From Diplolepis rosae (taxonomy: Eukaryota; Arthropoda; Insecta; Hymenoptera; Diplolepididae): 64,000 bases of DNA. The notes under the pieces were generated by a model. The model saw only the letters and a list, made by a program, of their open reading frames with translations. It did no database searches and was not told the DNA's origin. The stretch is from NCBI GenBank assembly GCA_030998225.1, contig JAPYXD010000723.1:25437501-25501500 (forward strand). Reading direction: 5' to 3'. Of the stretch, positions 1 through 11,342 are shown in pieces. A program made the position numbers and the translations under genes. Every line of letters begins with the position of its first letter. The stretch's first letter is position 1.

Positions 1-468
1 CAAATTCTTAATAATACTCAAGCAGTTGCCCGTGCAGAAATTTCAGTCTGGCCCTGATCAGGGACAGACCGGTCCAAATCGGGGCCAGATCATGAATCCC
101 GATCGGGGCCAGATCGCGGATGAAACACACGCCCAGACCGGGGCCAGGTTGGAATTCCAGATCGGGAAACCCGATTGGTGCCCGATCGGTACCCGATCAG
201 TCTCATTATAATACGTTTTATGAAATTTATAAAGAAAGAACATTTTATAAATGTTACAATACTTATTCAGAATAAAAATAAAGACATTTGTTAATGTTTT
301 TGAGCTAGTGGATGCACCTCTCCCTTCGACGGCCACCCCAATCTTTAGAATTTCCAATTATAGTGCCAATGTGACTAAGCGCCTCCTCCTCCGTCGTTTG
401 AAATTTAACACAAATCACATCTGAAAAAATATATAATTGCAATAGTATTTTAGGTGAAAGTTAATGTT

Positions 469-734
469 GTACGGGCACATAAAGAGCAGGTTTCAGAAAA
501 AAATGTTTAGTTGTACTTTTAAGAATCGTAAGATTATCATAGATGCTATAAGTTAACAGAAAAAAATTTGTTTTTTATGTAAAAAATGTTAAATAACCAA
601 AGATATTTTATTTAACATTTTTTTCATAAAAACAAACTTTTTCCTGCCAACTTATGCATTTTTTATGAATTTTACGATACTTAAAAGTATAATTAAACAT
701 TTTTTTCTGAAAACTGCTTTTTACGTGCCCGTAC
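469..734. repeat. 266-bp foldback MITE
   Basis: GTACGGGCAC at 469-478 pairs with GTGCCCGTAC at 725-734, and the similarity continues inward along most of both arms (about 120 bp each). The rest of 212-1008 is AT-rich with no recognisable gene. Confidence 0.7.
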
Positions 735-1008
735 TATCTTAATAAGTATAAGATTTGTAATCTTATCAGTATTTTACGGTAATAATCAATCATTACCCAG
801 TAAGTGTGTGCAAAAGTTGTACTTTTTAAATACGTGCTTGTTCGCCACTTCTTTAACAGCAGTGAAGTTCATTATCAAGTCTCTGTGAATTCATTTAAAC
901 TAACCTGCATGACCTACGATCTTAATCGTATATTCAGGCCAATCTTTAGGCACAGATGCTTTTTTTCTATTAAATCATATAGAATGGTGGTTCTTTCATC
1001 TGTGTATG

Positions 1009-1707
1009 GTTCCGACCAGAGCTGGGTAACTATTTCAAATGAATCCATTTCAAATACCTATTTGAAATGCAAAATGCCATTTTCCATTTTGTATTTTAAA
1101 TAGGAAGAAGAAAACCATTTTGCATTTTCCATTTTAAATAGGTTTTCAACCTATTTTCTAGTTTTTTATGGTTCTGCCCTGGACAAGTAAAAGCACATGT
1201 TGGCTTTCCACCGGAGAAATGTTGCCATTGGTCAAAATTTGGCGCGCGATTTAAAATCGAATTAATTTAATTCGATATTGAATCGCGCGCCAGTTTACAG
1301 CCGATGGCAGAATTTCTCTAGCGGGAAGCCAGCACGCGCTGCTCGCGCAGGCAGCCATTTTTCGAAACACTGATTTTATTTGACTATTTAGTTACGCAGG
1401 CATGATTTTGCGCCTAAAAAGAAGATTCATGGGGGACGCAATATTCGAGAAGCAATTGCTACTTAAAGCAAATGAACACATCCGCTAAGAATAATAAAAA
1501 TTCTTGATATAATTTTTTTTTATTATTAAAAATCCATTTTGCATTTTATACTAACCTATTTCAAATATACATTTTGCATTTTTCATTTTAAATAGAAAAT
1601 AGGAAACCATTTTTTATTTTGCATTTTAAATGGGTTTTGCGAAACTATTTTGCATTTTACATTTTAAATACATTTTGAGAACCATTTTACCCAGCTCTAG
1701 TTCCGAC
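1009..1707. mobile_element. hAT-type foldback element with 8-bp target duplication
   Basis: The 8-bp direct repeat GTTCCGAC (1009-1016 and 1700-1707) flanks a 683-bp element. It starts CAGAGCTGGGTAA and ends TTACCCAGCTCTA, as expected of hAT transposons. No transposase is present. Both flanks are built of degenerate repeats around TTTTGCATTTTCCATTTTAAA. The middle (about 1200-1345) is a second inverted repeat centred on an AT-rich palindrome between TTGGCGCGCGATT and AATCGCGCGCCAG. This is a non-autonomous element. Confidence 0.8.
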
Positions 1708-2335
1708 ATATATTTTGTTACAAATCGTTTTTTGATTTTGTCATACCTAATCCATTTAAACAGGGTAATATCAATAGATCTTGTGACTGCCTTTCTGCCC
1801 GAGTGAATAAAGTTCACTAATTGATAGGGTTTCGTGGATAAAACTATTTCCGACATATTTTCACTAAAAAAAAAAAATTAACATCCATTTACAAATAATG
1901 TTATAAAGGTTATTTTTGAAGAAAAATTGGATGATTACATACATTGAGCACACGCAGAAAAAATTATGCTTTTTACTCACAAATATATGCTCTTCTTTGT
2001 GAAATTAGAAATCGATGGTTGAATTTTGTATTAAAAATTATTTTAACAATTATACAGAGACCACAAAAACTATGCTCCAGAAAACCAAACGAAAAGATCG
2101 TTATTGACTCGATTGCAGGGTGCGTAACTATGGATAACAAAAAAGTGTAAACTAATGTACTTACCAATTATGATATTTTGATTCTACTGCTTGATTTCGA
2201 AATTCATATTATGAAAAGTGTTCACTTTGTATTTTTATAATGAATTTATTATTAAAAGAGAATCTAAGTTTTAATTTCACATTTGATTGTCCCACATATT
2301 CTTATTTTCACTATATCACTATTTTTAATTATAGA
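1708..2335. other. AT-rich DNA, no gene recognised
   Basis: Only short random reading frames are present, and none resembles a known domain. Confidence 0.5.
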
Positions 2336-2425
2336 TAGGACTTGTATCGACCCTTTGATGAATATTCGATATATGTGTAAATTGGCTTTAGGGTCCAGAA
2401 ATGATGAAAACTCAGTTCTTACATT

Positions 2426-2469
2426 CTTTCAAACGTTTCGACTCAGGTTGGAGTCCTCATCAGTGAGAA
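2426..2469 (-). ncRNA. Hammerhead ribozyme motif A (degraded)
   Basis: Read on the minus strand: CTGATGA, hairpin GACTC/GAGTC, GAAACGTT, then TGAAAG. TGAAAG can pair with upstream TTCTCA except for one C/A mismatch. The predicted cleavage triplet is GTT. One extra G sits at the base of stem II, as in all copies here. Core bases are intact but the weak stem I suggests low or no activity. Confidence 0.6.
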
Positions 2470-3700
2470 TTTATTTCTATAAAAAATACAAAGGAGGAAT
2501 CTTAAGAATTGACCGTGTGACGGATAAACATTGTAGTAAAAAAGTGATATAAGAATCGCAGGTGTGAAAATAAAATTGGACTAAGTAACTAAATTTGCAA
2601 TACAGTAAAACTGTAACCAAACTGTACAAAAATTTTTTTTCCATAAAATTGCTAAAAAGAACCTTAAAGAGACATTGTAATACAATGATATAAATGAATT
2701 ATGCATGTGAACCTATAAAATTGGTCTAAACTGAATTGTAATGAACTGTACAGAAAAAAAATATTTCTATAAGAATACAAATGAAGAAACTTGAACCATT
2801 TGAAACTGTGACCGATGAAAAATATGTTAAGAATAATGTAAAAGGATTGCAAGTTTGAAATTAAAAAAATTGGTCTAAATAACTAAATTTGCTAAAAAAG
2901 TAAAGGCGTAAAGCCTTAATTCGAAAGAAATACTAACAAGAGAGACTTAAAAGTAACACGTGTGACAGATAATAATTTTGGTTAACCGATATGAATGAAA
3001 TTGTACAAGTGAAACTATAAATGGTATAAACCAAATGTTAAAAATATAAAATGTAAGAAAAATGTAAAAAATGTAAAAAAACTTGTACAGAAAAATTTCT
3101 TGTAAAAAGACAGAGGAAGAAACTTAAAATCTTGAATGTGTAAAAATTCCAAGTTTGACACTATAAAATTGGGCTGAATAACTAAATTTTCGATACAGTA
3201 AAACTGTAACAAAAACTGTACAAAAAATTTTTTCTGTGAAATTACTAAAGAGAACCTAAAAGAATAGCACGTGTGGCGGATAACATTGTAATAAAATTAT
3301 ATGAATGAATTATACATGTGAATTATAAAATGGGTCTAAACTAAATGTAAATGAACTGTACAGAATAATTTTCTCTATAAAGGTACAAAAGAAGAACGTG
3401 AAACAATTTGGAACGTGTGACCGATGAGCATTCTGTTAAAATGATGTAAAAGAATTGCAAGTTTGAAATTATAAAATTGGTATAAATAACTAAATTAGCT
3501 AAAAAGTAAAACTGTGAAACTTAATTTGAAAAAATTACTAACAAGAGAGACTTAAAAGTAGCACGTGTAACAGATAACAATTTTTGGTAAAACCGATGTA
3601 AATGAATTGTATAAGTGAAACTATAAAAATGGTCTAAAAAATTCGATTGGCATGAAAATATAAAGTACATAAAAATTTAATTCTGTAAAATTACTAGGGG
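2470..3700. repeat. About 600-bp tandem repeat, two units
   Basis: Landmarks recur at fixed spacing: TACAGTAAAACTGTAAC at 2601 and 3194; ATGAACTGTACAGAA at 2741 and 3351; CAAGAGAGACTTAAAAG at 2937 and 3542. Each unit contains shorter degenerate subrepeats with variants of CACGTGTGACGGATAA and AACTGTACA. Confidence 0.65.
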
Positions 3701-4277
3701 GAGAAAAAAATTTTAAAAATTTAAAAATAGCACATGTGACGGATAAACATTGCGGGATAAAAAGTCAAAAAGTGAGAGCTTATCACCAACAAAACACTGT
3801 AAACGAAACTGACCTGTTATTTTATTAAGTAGACATACAGCGATGATAAAAAAGATTAATCCAAATGAACACAAAATTTCCTTTTTCTTCCTTTTCTTTC
3901 GTCCCAAACAAGATAGACACATAATTTTGAACAAATAAACCCTGACACTACGGGTTTTACTTGAAAACTGAACCTGAGTCGAAACGTTTGAAAGAATGTA
4001 AGAACTGAGTTTTCATCATTTCTGGACCCTAAAGCCAATTTACACATATATCGAATATTTTTAATTATATTCAAAATTTATTTTAATAATCGAATCACGC
4101 CAAATCATATTGCGCTGTCAAAACACAATGGCCACATCGCTATTTCTGTAAGTGCATGAAGATGGCGTTTCAGTAGGAAATCGGTCTAGTCCGATCTGGC
4201 CCGACTATGGGCCACAGAGTTGTACCGATAAGGGACAGATCGGTATTACGTTCGAAATCTGGCGATTTCTGCACGGG

Positions 4278-5773
4278 TGAGTAAACTATCAATGCGAAGA
4301 GTAAAAATTTAGTAGTGTAATAATTGACATGAGGAGTGTAATGTTTACAAAAATTTTGTCATAAAGTAACCTAAAACAATTGTATCTTTCACCTAAAGTT
4401 GGGTAAAATTTATTGTGAAAAAAGATTTTAATTTTTCTACTGCAGAGTAATCTTTCATTTAAAATAAGTCAAAGAATGAAAATTTTTTGTAAATTTGTTC
4501 GAAAAAAATTTCATTCACTACATTATACTACTGTAAAGTTTAATCAAATCTCAACGAAAGTTTAGTGTGAGTTTGAATATTATCTTAACAATTTTATATG
4601 GAACTTTATATTACGCTTCATTGGCGGGCTTTTGTTCTCGAGCATGTTACGGTTTACTCAAGAGTTGAAGAAAACGACAATTCTTAGCCACGCGGTTCAC
4701 ACGTCACCATAAATATATAAATATACTTTTTTCCATTCGTTTCCTACCACCTAACATCCTAATAAGTAATTCTTTTTCACCATTCCATTTACTTTAAATA
4801 TTAATTTCCAAATACATTAAAAAAAGATTAATTTTTATTTATTTTGAATTGTAAATAAAAAATTTATATTCAATAGGTATATTGGAATCCGAATGAATTT
4901 TAGTATAAATACTTTACTAAATTATTTAACACTTAATATTTTTACCAAGTTTTAATAAACAAAATTCTATTTTCCTTCTAAAATGTTTAAAATTAATGTA
5001 CGATTATTTGCACATAAGTTATTTCGTTATGAAAGTACAAATTATAAAAATTAGATTATTAAAAACTTTCAGGCATTTCAATTCAGTTTTTAAATAATTT
5101 ATCTAATTTGTCATTGGAAGAAATTGTATCTTAGAACAGTAGCTTACGATTCACGCAACTCAGGCGTAAAATTTCAGCCACACATTGATGATAGATTAAT
5201 ATATTTTTGAGTATGTTTTCTAATGTTTTTATTAAACTGTACTCCTTTGTAGCTTACGTTTTACTTAACTCTGAGATAAATTTTCACCATTAGTTCAATT
5301 AATTTTTATAAGACTGTACGTTAAACTCTCACTTTTTTGGTTAAAAAAATCTCAATGTCTATTAAAGATCAACAGAATTTATTTTACACAACTATAGGTG
5401 AAAATTTATTAAATTTATGAGGTAAGAAAACCGAAACAGTCTAGAATTGATGCATGTGCACACATTGTTTCAAGACGAACGACAAAATGTTTCGGTTGAA
5501 TCAACCAAATCCTTTGCTTGATGATTTTAGTAAAATGCTCTCTCGAAGAATATGGTAGATTCAACCAAACAATTTAATTCAATCAATGATATATTTTCTA
5601 AAATTAATGAAATGATTCAACTGAACAAAAATTTAGTTCACATAACCAAAACGTTTTCGGAATATAACGAAATCAACAAAAAGTAATATACTATATATCA
5701 TAAAAATGTGCTCTAATATACCGCGTACAGAAAAAGTGCAGCTGTGAAAAAGAGGTTAATCATTGTGACAGCT
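4278..5773. other. AT-rich DNA, no gene recognised
   Basis: There is no coding signal. A stretch at 5470-5690 is rich in short GATTCAACCAAA-type repeats, resembling the interiors of the small elements described at 20.9 and 53.7 kb. Confidence 0.5.
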
Positions 5774-6030
5774 ACACGGAAGAAACTAGTTCAATAAAGT
5801 TTATAGAACTGTTCAAGGATTGGGGAGACAGGTATTTAAGTAAAAAATTTCTGGGAAATTTACACAACTTTTCTCAATAAAATGCAGAATACTCAGGAAA
5901 AATTATTGAAAGTTCCGTATTTTATTCTCAAAAGTTCTTTGAATTTTTCAGAACTATGTTCCGTAAATGCCTGTATTCCCAACTCTTGACAGTTCTATAA
6001 ACTTTACTAAACTATTTTTTTTTCATAAAA
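5774..6030. repeat. Short foldback MITE starting ACACGGA
   Basis: AATAAAGTTTATAGAACTGT near 5793 is inverted near 5988-6010, and the arms extend to about 55 bp each. The left end ACACGGAAGAAA resembles the ends of elements at 6242 and 47,503. Confidence 0.65.
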
Positions 6031-6241
6031 ACATATAACGGTTCCAGCGATATCATTTGTCCGATCCCTATATTACGAGGGGCACTCTGGAAGTTTTGTC
6101 AAAAAAATAGGAAGAAACATGTTACAATTAAACAAACAACTTTATCATTTTAAAAATATTACACGAAAAGAAATATTTATCTAAAATTACCAAACTATTT
6201 GGAAACGCATGATAAAATTCTAAAGCGACGTACTTTTTTCT

Positions 6242-6428
6242 ACACGGAGAAAAAATTCTATTGAATCTATAGAATTTTTGCCAAAAGCATGTGTATCATG
6301 GATTCAAATCAATATGTTATAGAATTGATAACATATTTATTGGTTTTTGTGGAATATCTTTATGAATTAATAGTATAAATACTTTCAGCAGACATTCTAT
6401 AGATTGAATAGTAGTTTTTCCTCAGTGT
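6242..6428. repeat. 187-bp MITE with ACACGGAGAAAAA ends
   Basis: The left end ACACGGAGAAAAAATTCTAT is inverted at the right end as a TTTTTCCTCAGTGT terminus preceded by ATTCTATAGATTGAATAGTA. The interior is AT-rich and non-coding. Confidence 0.65.
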
Positions 6429-6639
6429 AATAATTTACATTTATTGGGGTTTTACCGATAAAAATTCCCATATGAATGGTAAACGTTCCTACATTGAGAA
6501 CATTTTTTTGAAGAAACTCTTATAGATTATAGAAATTTTGAGTTATGAAGCAAATCGTGATAAGTTTTCATATAGCCGTAGGAAAGATTTATAGAAAAAT
6601 TTATTGCAGAAATAATACTACTTCTATAAAAAAACAATA

Positions 6640-7245
6640 GTATATTACGTGCCTAGGCGCGCAATGAGGGTTATTGCGTGACGAGCGACAATGCTCGCAG
6701 GAGATCGAAGCCAAGGCGTAGTCGAGGCGTAGGTGAGGCATAGTCGAGGCGTAGCCGAGACGTAGCTGAGGCAAAGCCGAGACAAAGCCGAGACGAAGAC
6801 GAGGCGCGATCAGTCCTGCGAGCATTGTCGCGAGTCTCGCAATTTCCCGAATTGTGTGCATTGCACGTATTCTATTTTATGTGAATTTGGTGCGGATACG
6901 AGTTCTTATGCGTACACTGGAATCTAATCTAGTATTGTAGTTGTTTGCGACGCTAGTCATTACACTTGATATGTCACGACTAGTCCCGGCCATTTTGATT
7001 TTCTCGATCTTGTGTAGTAATAGCGTATTGTAATAGAGCATGCGCAGTTCACATGTACAAGGCTTTGCCAGTAAGGTGCTAACGCTGTACGAAGAAGAAT
7101 AAGAAGAAGATTGTGCTCCGTTGCATGGCTTTAGGCGCATGCGCAGTTCAATTCTTACATTGTATTCCTCTGTAACGGAATACAAAACATTCCGTTACTC
7201 TCAGCTGTAATGGAAAAACGAGTTTCCGTGCATGAGGCACATAAA
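6640..7245. repeat. Dispersed repeat with stem-bounded minisatellite, copy 1
   Basis: This matches 49,925-50,525 along its length. A degenerate 11-12-bp array (GAGGCGTAGCC-like) at about 6710-6810 is enclosed by a perfect 17-bp inverted repeat, CGACAATGCTCGCAGGA at 6686-6702 and its complement at 6814-6830. Possible weak terminal repeats are TACGTGCCT on the left and AGGCACATAAA on the right. No transposase or convincing gene is present. Confidence 0.7.
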
Positions 7246-7524
7246 ACAAATTAATTGACGCTTCTAAACATTCTTAAAGTATTATATACGTAATAAGATG
7301 CGCTTTAAGACCGTATGGTGAGGTCTGTGATCACAAATTATATATAACATGCTTTATTAATAGAATAATGATTTTTTTTTAATTTCCGGAGAAGACAGCA
7401 ATGCCGAAAAATGTGACCCATTACTGTTTTCACCGGCCATTTTGTTAAAATGATTATTTTAATCACAAAGCGGTCGTATATACTTGGTGAAGACGGAGGC
7501 TACCATACGGCCTTAATATATATG
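7246..7524. other. Intergenic DNA, nothing recognised
   Basis: AT-rich spacer with no domain or repeat recognised. Confidence 0.4.
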
Positions 7525-8731
7525 CAGGGTGAGGCACATAAAGTGTTATAGAACGATAGCACTCAAACTATTGATCATATCCAAAAACGTTTCAGACAAA
7601 AATTTCAGTGTTCGAGAAGGCCGTCATACTGATTTGTATTAAGAATCTTACATCAACACAAGTTCCATCCGTATCGTACGTCATTACATCAAGATTTGTA
7701 CGGCAATGATTTCGTAAAACGCGTCAATTTCTGTAATTGGATTCCTAGAAAAATGCGCACAAATGTCTCATTTTTTAGTCATGTGCTTTTTTCTGATCAA
7801 GCTAACTTTGGAAATACGGGAAATGTGAATAGGCATAATATGCATTATTGAGAAAATGGGAATCCTCGATGGATGAGAACTGTACCATTTCAACATCCGT
7901 GGTCCGTTAATTGTTGGTGCGGCATTGTCAGCGATCACGTTATTGGTCCATATTTTTTTGGAGGTCGCTTGACTGGGCAAGTTTACGCACACTTTCTGAA
8001 AAACGTACTGCCTCAATTAATGGAAGACGTGCCCTCGCATGTTCGCATGAACATGTGGATACAACACGACGATGCACCACCCCATTATGCTCTGTGTTCA
8101 AGACAAGTGATGAATGGGATTTTTGACGAAAAGTGGATAGGACGAGGCGGCCCTATAGCTTGGCCACCTCGTTCGCCAGATCTAACATCACCAAATTACT
8201 TTTTATGGGGTTTTGTCAAAGAACGCGTAATGGCGGTAGCACCTACCATGCCTGACGACATGAATGAAAGAATACGCCGAGCATGTACCGAAATTACACC
8301 ACAAATGTTGGCTGAAGTTAGACGGTTTTTTCATCAGCGAATTAACAAGTGCTTACAAGTCGAGGGTCATCACTTCGAGCATCTTCCGTATGTAGACCCA
8401 AACCAAGGTTAGTGAATTTTTTGAAAATAATTATGCCGACATGTTTCGATTTTTCGACTATTTTCATACTTTGCGTGACTAGAATGACCTTGTGTTGTAG
8501 GTCACTGAATTCGTCTTAAAATCGGTAATAATGTCATCGAAAAGAAAATACATGGTTCCATTTAAAAAAGTGGAGTTCACCTTGATGTAGCTTCAGCACC
8601 TCCACTGATAAAAAAATAGGGTGGTCCAGTATGATGGCCTTCTCGAACACTGAAACTTTTGTCTGAAACATTTTTGGATATGATCAATAAATTGAGTGCT
8701 ATCGCTCTGTAACACTTTATGTGCCTCACTG
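7525..8731 (+). mobile_element. Mariner-like DNA transposon, copy 1
   Basis: CAGGGTGAGGCACATAAAGTG at 7525 is inverted as CACTTTATGTGCCTCACTG ending at 8731. The subterminal similarity continues for about 90 bp, to the GTTCGAGAAGG region. The same ends bound the antisense copy at 26,768-28,209. A TA duplication is not clean. The element contains one decayed transposase gene. Confidence 0.8.
7630..8412 (+). pseudogene. Mariner-like (Tc1/mariner, DDE) transposase, decayed
   Basis: One frame runs from about 7630 to the stop after 8412, interrupted by an in-frame TGA at 7849. It lacks the N-terminal DNA-binding domain. Visible motifs in order: VLFSDQANF (first catalytic D, with the usual following E changed to Q), CWCGI, IQHDDAPPHY (second catalytic D), WIGRGGP and RSPDLTSPNYFLWG. 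In relatives that last motif has D where this copy has N, so the third catalytic residue appears lost. The product would be a nuclear transposase cutting element ends. This copy is surely inactive. Confidence 0.8.
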
Positions 8732-10929
8732 TATAATAATAATAATGTAAAATACAATGTGTTTAGTTAAAAATAAATTTAAAGTATTTTGTGCAAAGAC
8801 ATATCTTAATTTAAATAATGAAAAATACGAGAAAAGTAACAAATCTGAGTTACAAGTGCAATTTCGCTAAAACAACAATATTCATTTCCACGATACCAGA
8901 CGAATAAGTGACTGGAATAACACATAAAAACTTTACTCAATTGAGTGAACAAATTTATTTTTCTTATTTACTAATTTTGTGACAAATCTTGTTTTAGTCA
9001 AACAGTTAATATAATGTAACTAAATATTTTACATAATCTAGTTGTACAAATTCTTTAAGCTCAATAAATTCTTAATTCGCTCGTTCATCTAGTCAATTTT
9101 TTTTTGTCTGCCTCTAGTGATATAGCTGAAACAGAGATATTTATAAGAAATAGTTGTTATGAAAAAATTTCAAAAAATGACAGGAACAGTGGATCATTAA
9201 CCAGAATCGGAATATATGACGAAGATGATATCAAAAAACAATCTGAGGTTAGTTTCAACCAGGAAAATACATAAGTGCCTGATGCTTTCCATCTCAATTC
9301 AACCGGTCCATTCGGGACACGAATTTATTTTTTAACGAAACAAAAAATGTTGCTCTTTGATCAAAATAATGAGACACGTATTTTCTTTTTGGGCCGAAAA
9401 AAATTTTTTCTGAGATTTATCGGCAATTTCGTTTTTGGGGTAAAAATCTATTTTTTTAATTATTCGCGAGAACTTTTTTTTCAATTGCCTATAACTTCGT
9501 CAAAAATTGACCGATTTTGAAAATTTTTACTTTTAAATGTTTGTAATAATTTGGACTATCGAACACAGTTATGAAAAATTGCTTGTTGATTGTTATTGAT
9601 TTTTTATTTAGCAATAAACAAAAATTTTAATTTAAAAAAAAATTCAATATCTCGAAAAGTGTATTTTTTTTCTCTCAAACTTTTTTCGCATTAAAAAGAC
9701 ACCTTGAGTTTCAATTCTACTGAATCTTTAGTAGCTAAAACTTTTTGTTTCCGAGTTATGATTTTTTGAAGTAAAAAGTCGTTTTCTTCGTAAAAACGTG
9801 GACTGCACAATGAATATCAAGTTTATATGTGCGTCCTCACATTATCGCAAACTCTAATATAAATAATGGAAAAAGTAAATATCTCCTTTTCTGCAAGTTT
9901 TTTTTTTATGCATTGAAAATAACAATGATCAAATGTTACATAATTTAAAAGTCAATTTATATTCAATTTTGTATTTATTATCAGATGAATTAGATTTTAA
10001 TGTTGGAAAAAGTAGAACCATTATACTCTACTGGTGGCTTTCTCTCAAATTATTGAAAAAGTAGTGTTCAACAAATCATTTACATAGATTCAACTATTTC
10101 AAATACAGAGAATGGAATTGCAGTAAGAGATATAATTTTCATTACTGATTAATAAATTAGCTGCTCGATAGTTGTTGTTGTTGTAGCCCTAAAAATTTAT
10201 AAATTTATAAATTCAAATGTAATTAAAAATAATAATATGAACTTTAATTGTACAGATGAAACGTCAAGAAAGATTAAGTGACATCACAGCTCTCTTTTAA
10301 CACGTAACCGGGTAGAGTGAGCTGAAATCTAGACATAGAATTCTAAGGACTAGCTTCATCATAGTTAATCCAGCGTACTAAGAGTTAGCCATGGTAATGT
10401 TTTCTTTTGAGTTGGGGACTCATAAGGACTTTTTCCAATAAAACTTTCGTTATCATACTATAAATTCAGTTATGTGGGCTCAGTTTAAGATAAAACTATA
10501 AACAAGACTTTTGAATTAAAACTTTTTTTTAGTGTAATATGAAAATTCTACTTCCACTAGAAATATTAGGTCCGGACACTAACCAAGAAAAACGACTTTT
10601 ACTAGGAATCAATTTGGTGAAAGAGGATAAAAATTGTAGACTGATAGTAATTTCCTTGTTGCAAAAAAAATGCACGAAGTTGATATCCGGACACAATAAG
10701 TTGTATGCTTCACGATCGAAGATCTTGCCGATGCCATCCATCGGACGCACCTACTATTTATGTTTTGTAATGTAAATTAGATGCTCGGTATTTGCGAAAT
10801 TGGAATTTTGAATTAGAGAATGAAAATTGAAATAACTGAGAAATGGGAATAGAAATGGGGTTGAAATTTGGAATAATAACAATAAATTCGAGTTTAATTT
10901 ATTTGTGTAGAGTAAATTAAAAATAGGAG
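8732..10929. other. AT-rich DNA, no gene recognised
   Basis: This stretch holds poly-A/T runs and short random frames only. A GTTGTTGTTGTTGTAG run lies near 10,170. The 10,529-10,775 frames on both strands are not recognisable. Confidence 0.5.
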
Positions 10930-10967
10930 AGACTGGTCCTGGGCCATGATGTGGTGATTTCTGCACG
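10930..10967. repeat. Orphan right end related to the 29-4277 element
   Basis: CTGGTCCTGGGCCATGATG is followed by GTGATTTCTGCACG, closely resembling the terminus at 4261-4275. No matching left end is seen nearby. Confidence 0.45.
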
Positions 10968-11034
10968 TCTATAATACCTTCTTAAATAATTATTCTTTGG
11001 CTCTCAGATAAGATGCCAAACTTCGAAATTAAAC

Positions 11035-11342
11035 TTAACCCTTTCGTTGCGAGGCGGGATAAATCCGGCATTTGCGCGATGACTTGTGTGTACGAGCGCC
11101 GGATATGTCCGGCATCGACGCGATGACCTGTGTGTACGAATTACGAATTACTGAACATTTTTTGTATTAAATTGTATTATTATTTATAAAAATTTCTAAG
11201 TCTCCAAATATGTCGTTATGTAAAACTTAAAGAAGTACGACAAAAACCAGTTTACCGACGTGCAATGTGCACACTTCGCGACGTGGTGCCCCGTTCAGTG
11301 AGGTCAGCTCTGCGGAGCGGACTGCCATAACGAAACGGTTAA
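11035..11342. mobile_element. piggyBac-type MITE flanked by TTAA
   Basis: TTAA at 11,035-11,038 and 11,339-11,342 flanks ends CCCTTTCGTT and AACGAAACGG, which are inverted repeats. TTAA duplication plus C-rich ends is the piggyBac signature. Internally a roughly 48-bp unit is directly repeated (CCGGCATTTGCGCGATGAC, then CCGGCATCGACGCGATGAC). No transposase is present. Confidence 0.75.

Larger units (their letters stand above)
2336..4062. mobile_element. Hammerhead-bearing repeat, copy A
   Basis: The left end has the family box GACTTGTATCGACCC, then GGCTTTAGGGTCC (about 2386-2398), then a hammerhead motif on the minus strand. The right end mirrors it: a partial ribozyme on the plus strand (GAGTCGAAACG at 3976-3986, no CTGATGA) and GGACCCTAAAGCC at 4024-4036. 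Between them are two units of a roughly 600-bp tandem repeat, then the tail box around ACCTGTTATTTTATTAAG near 3812. That box is also found in copies B and C. No reverse transcriptase is seen. The architecture suggests a decayed, non-autonomous Penelope-like element. Confidence 0.6.
29..4277. mobile_element. Large composite element with 13-bp terminal inverted repeats
   Basis: CCCGTGCAGAAAT at 29-41 recurs inverted at 4265-4277. Both subterminal regions carry copies of GGGCCAGATC or its complement: several at 60-160, and GATCTGGCCC near 4193-4202. Matched ends with shared subterminal repeats are typical of cut-and-paste DNA transposons. I see no transposase and no clean target duplication, so the superfamily is unknown. 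The interior holds the nested elements listed below and is otherwise AT-rich. A lone similar right end lies at 10,930-10,967. An alternative is two independent ends flanking unrelated DNA. Confidence 0.45.

Noticed and set aside
3976..3986. Second complete ribozyme in copy A
   Set aside because: GAGTCGAAACG is present but the CTGATGA strand is missing, so only a partial motif remains.
6601..6861. Minus-strand frame with RLRLGYA-type repeats
   Set aside because: It is a translation of the GAGGCGTAG-like minisatellite and ends with the repeat.
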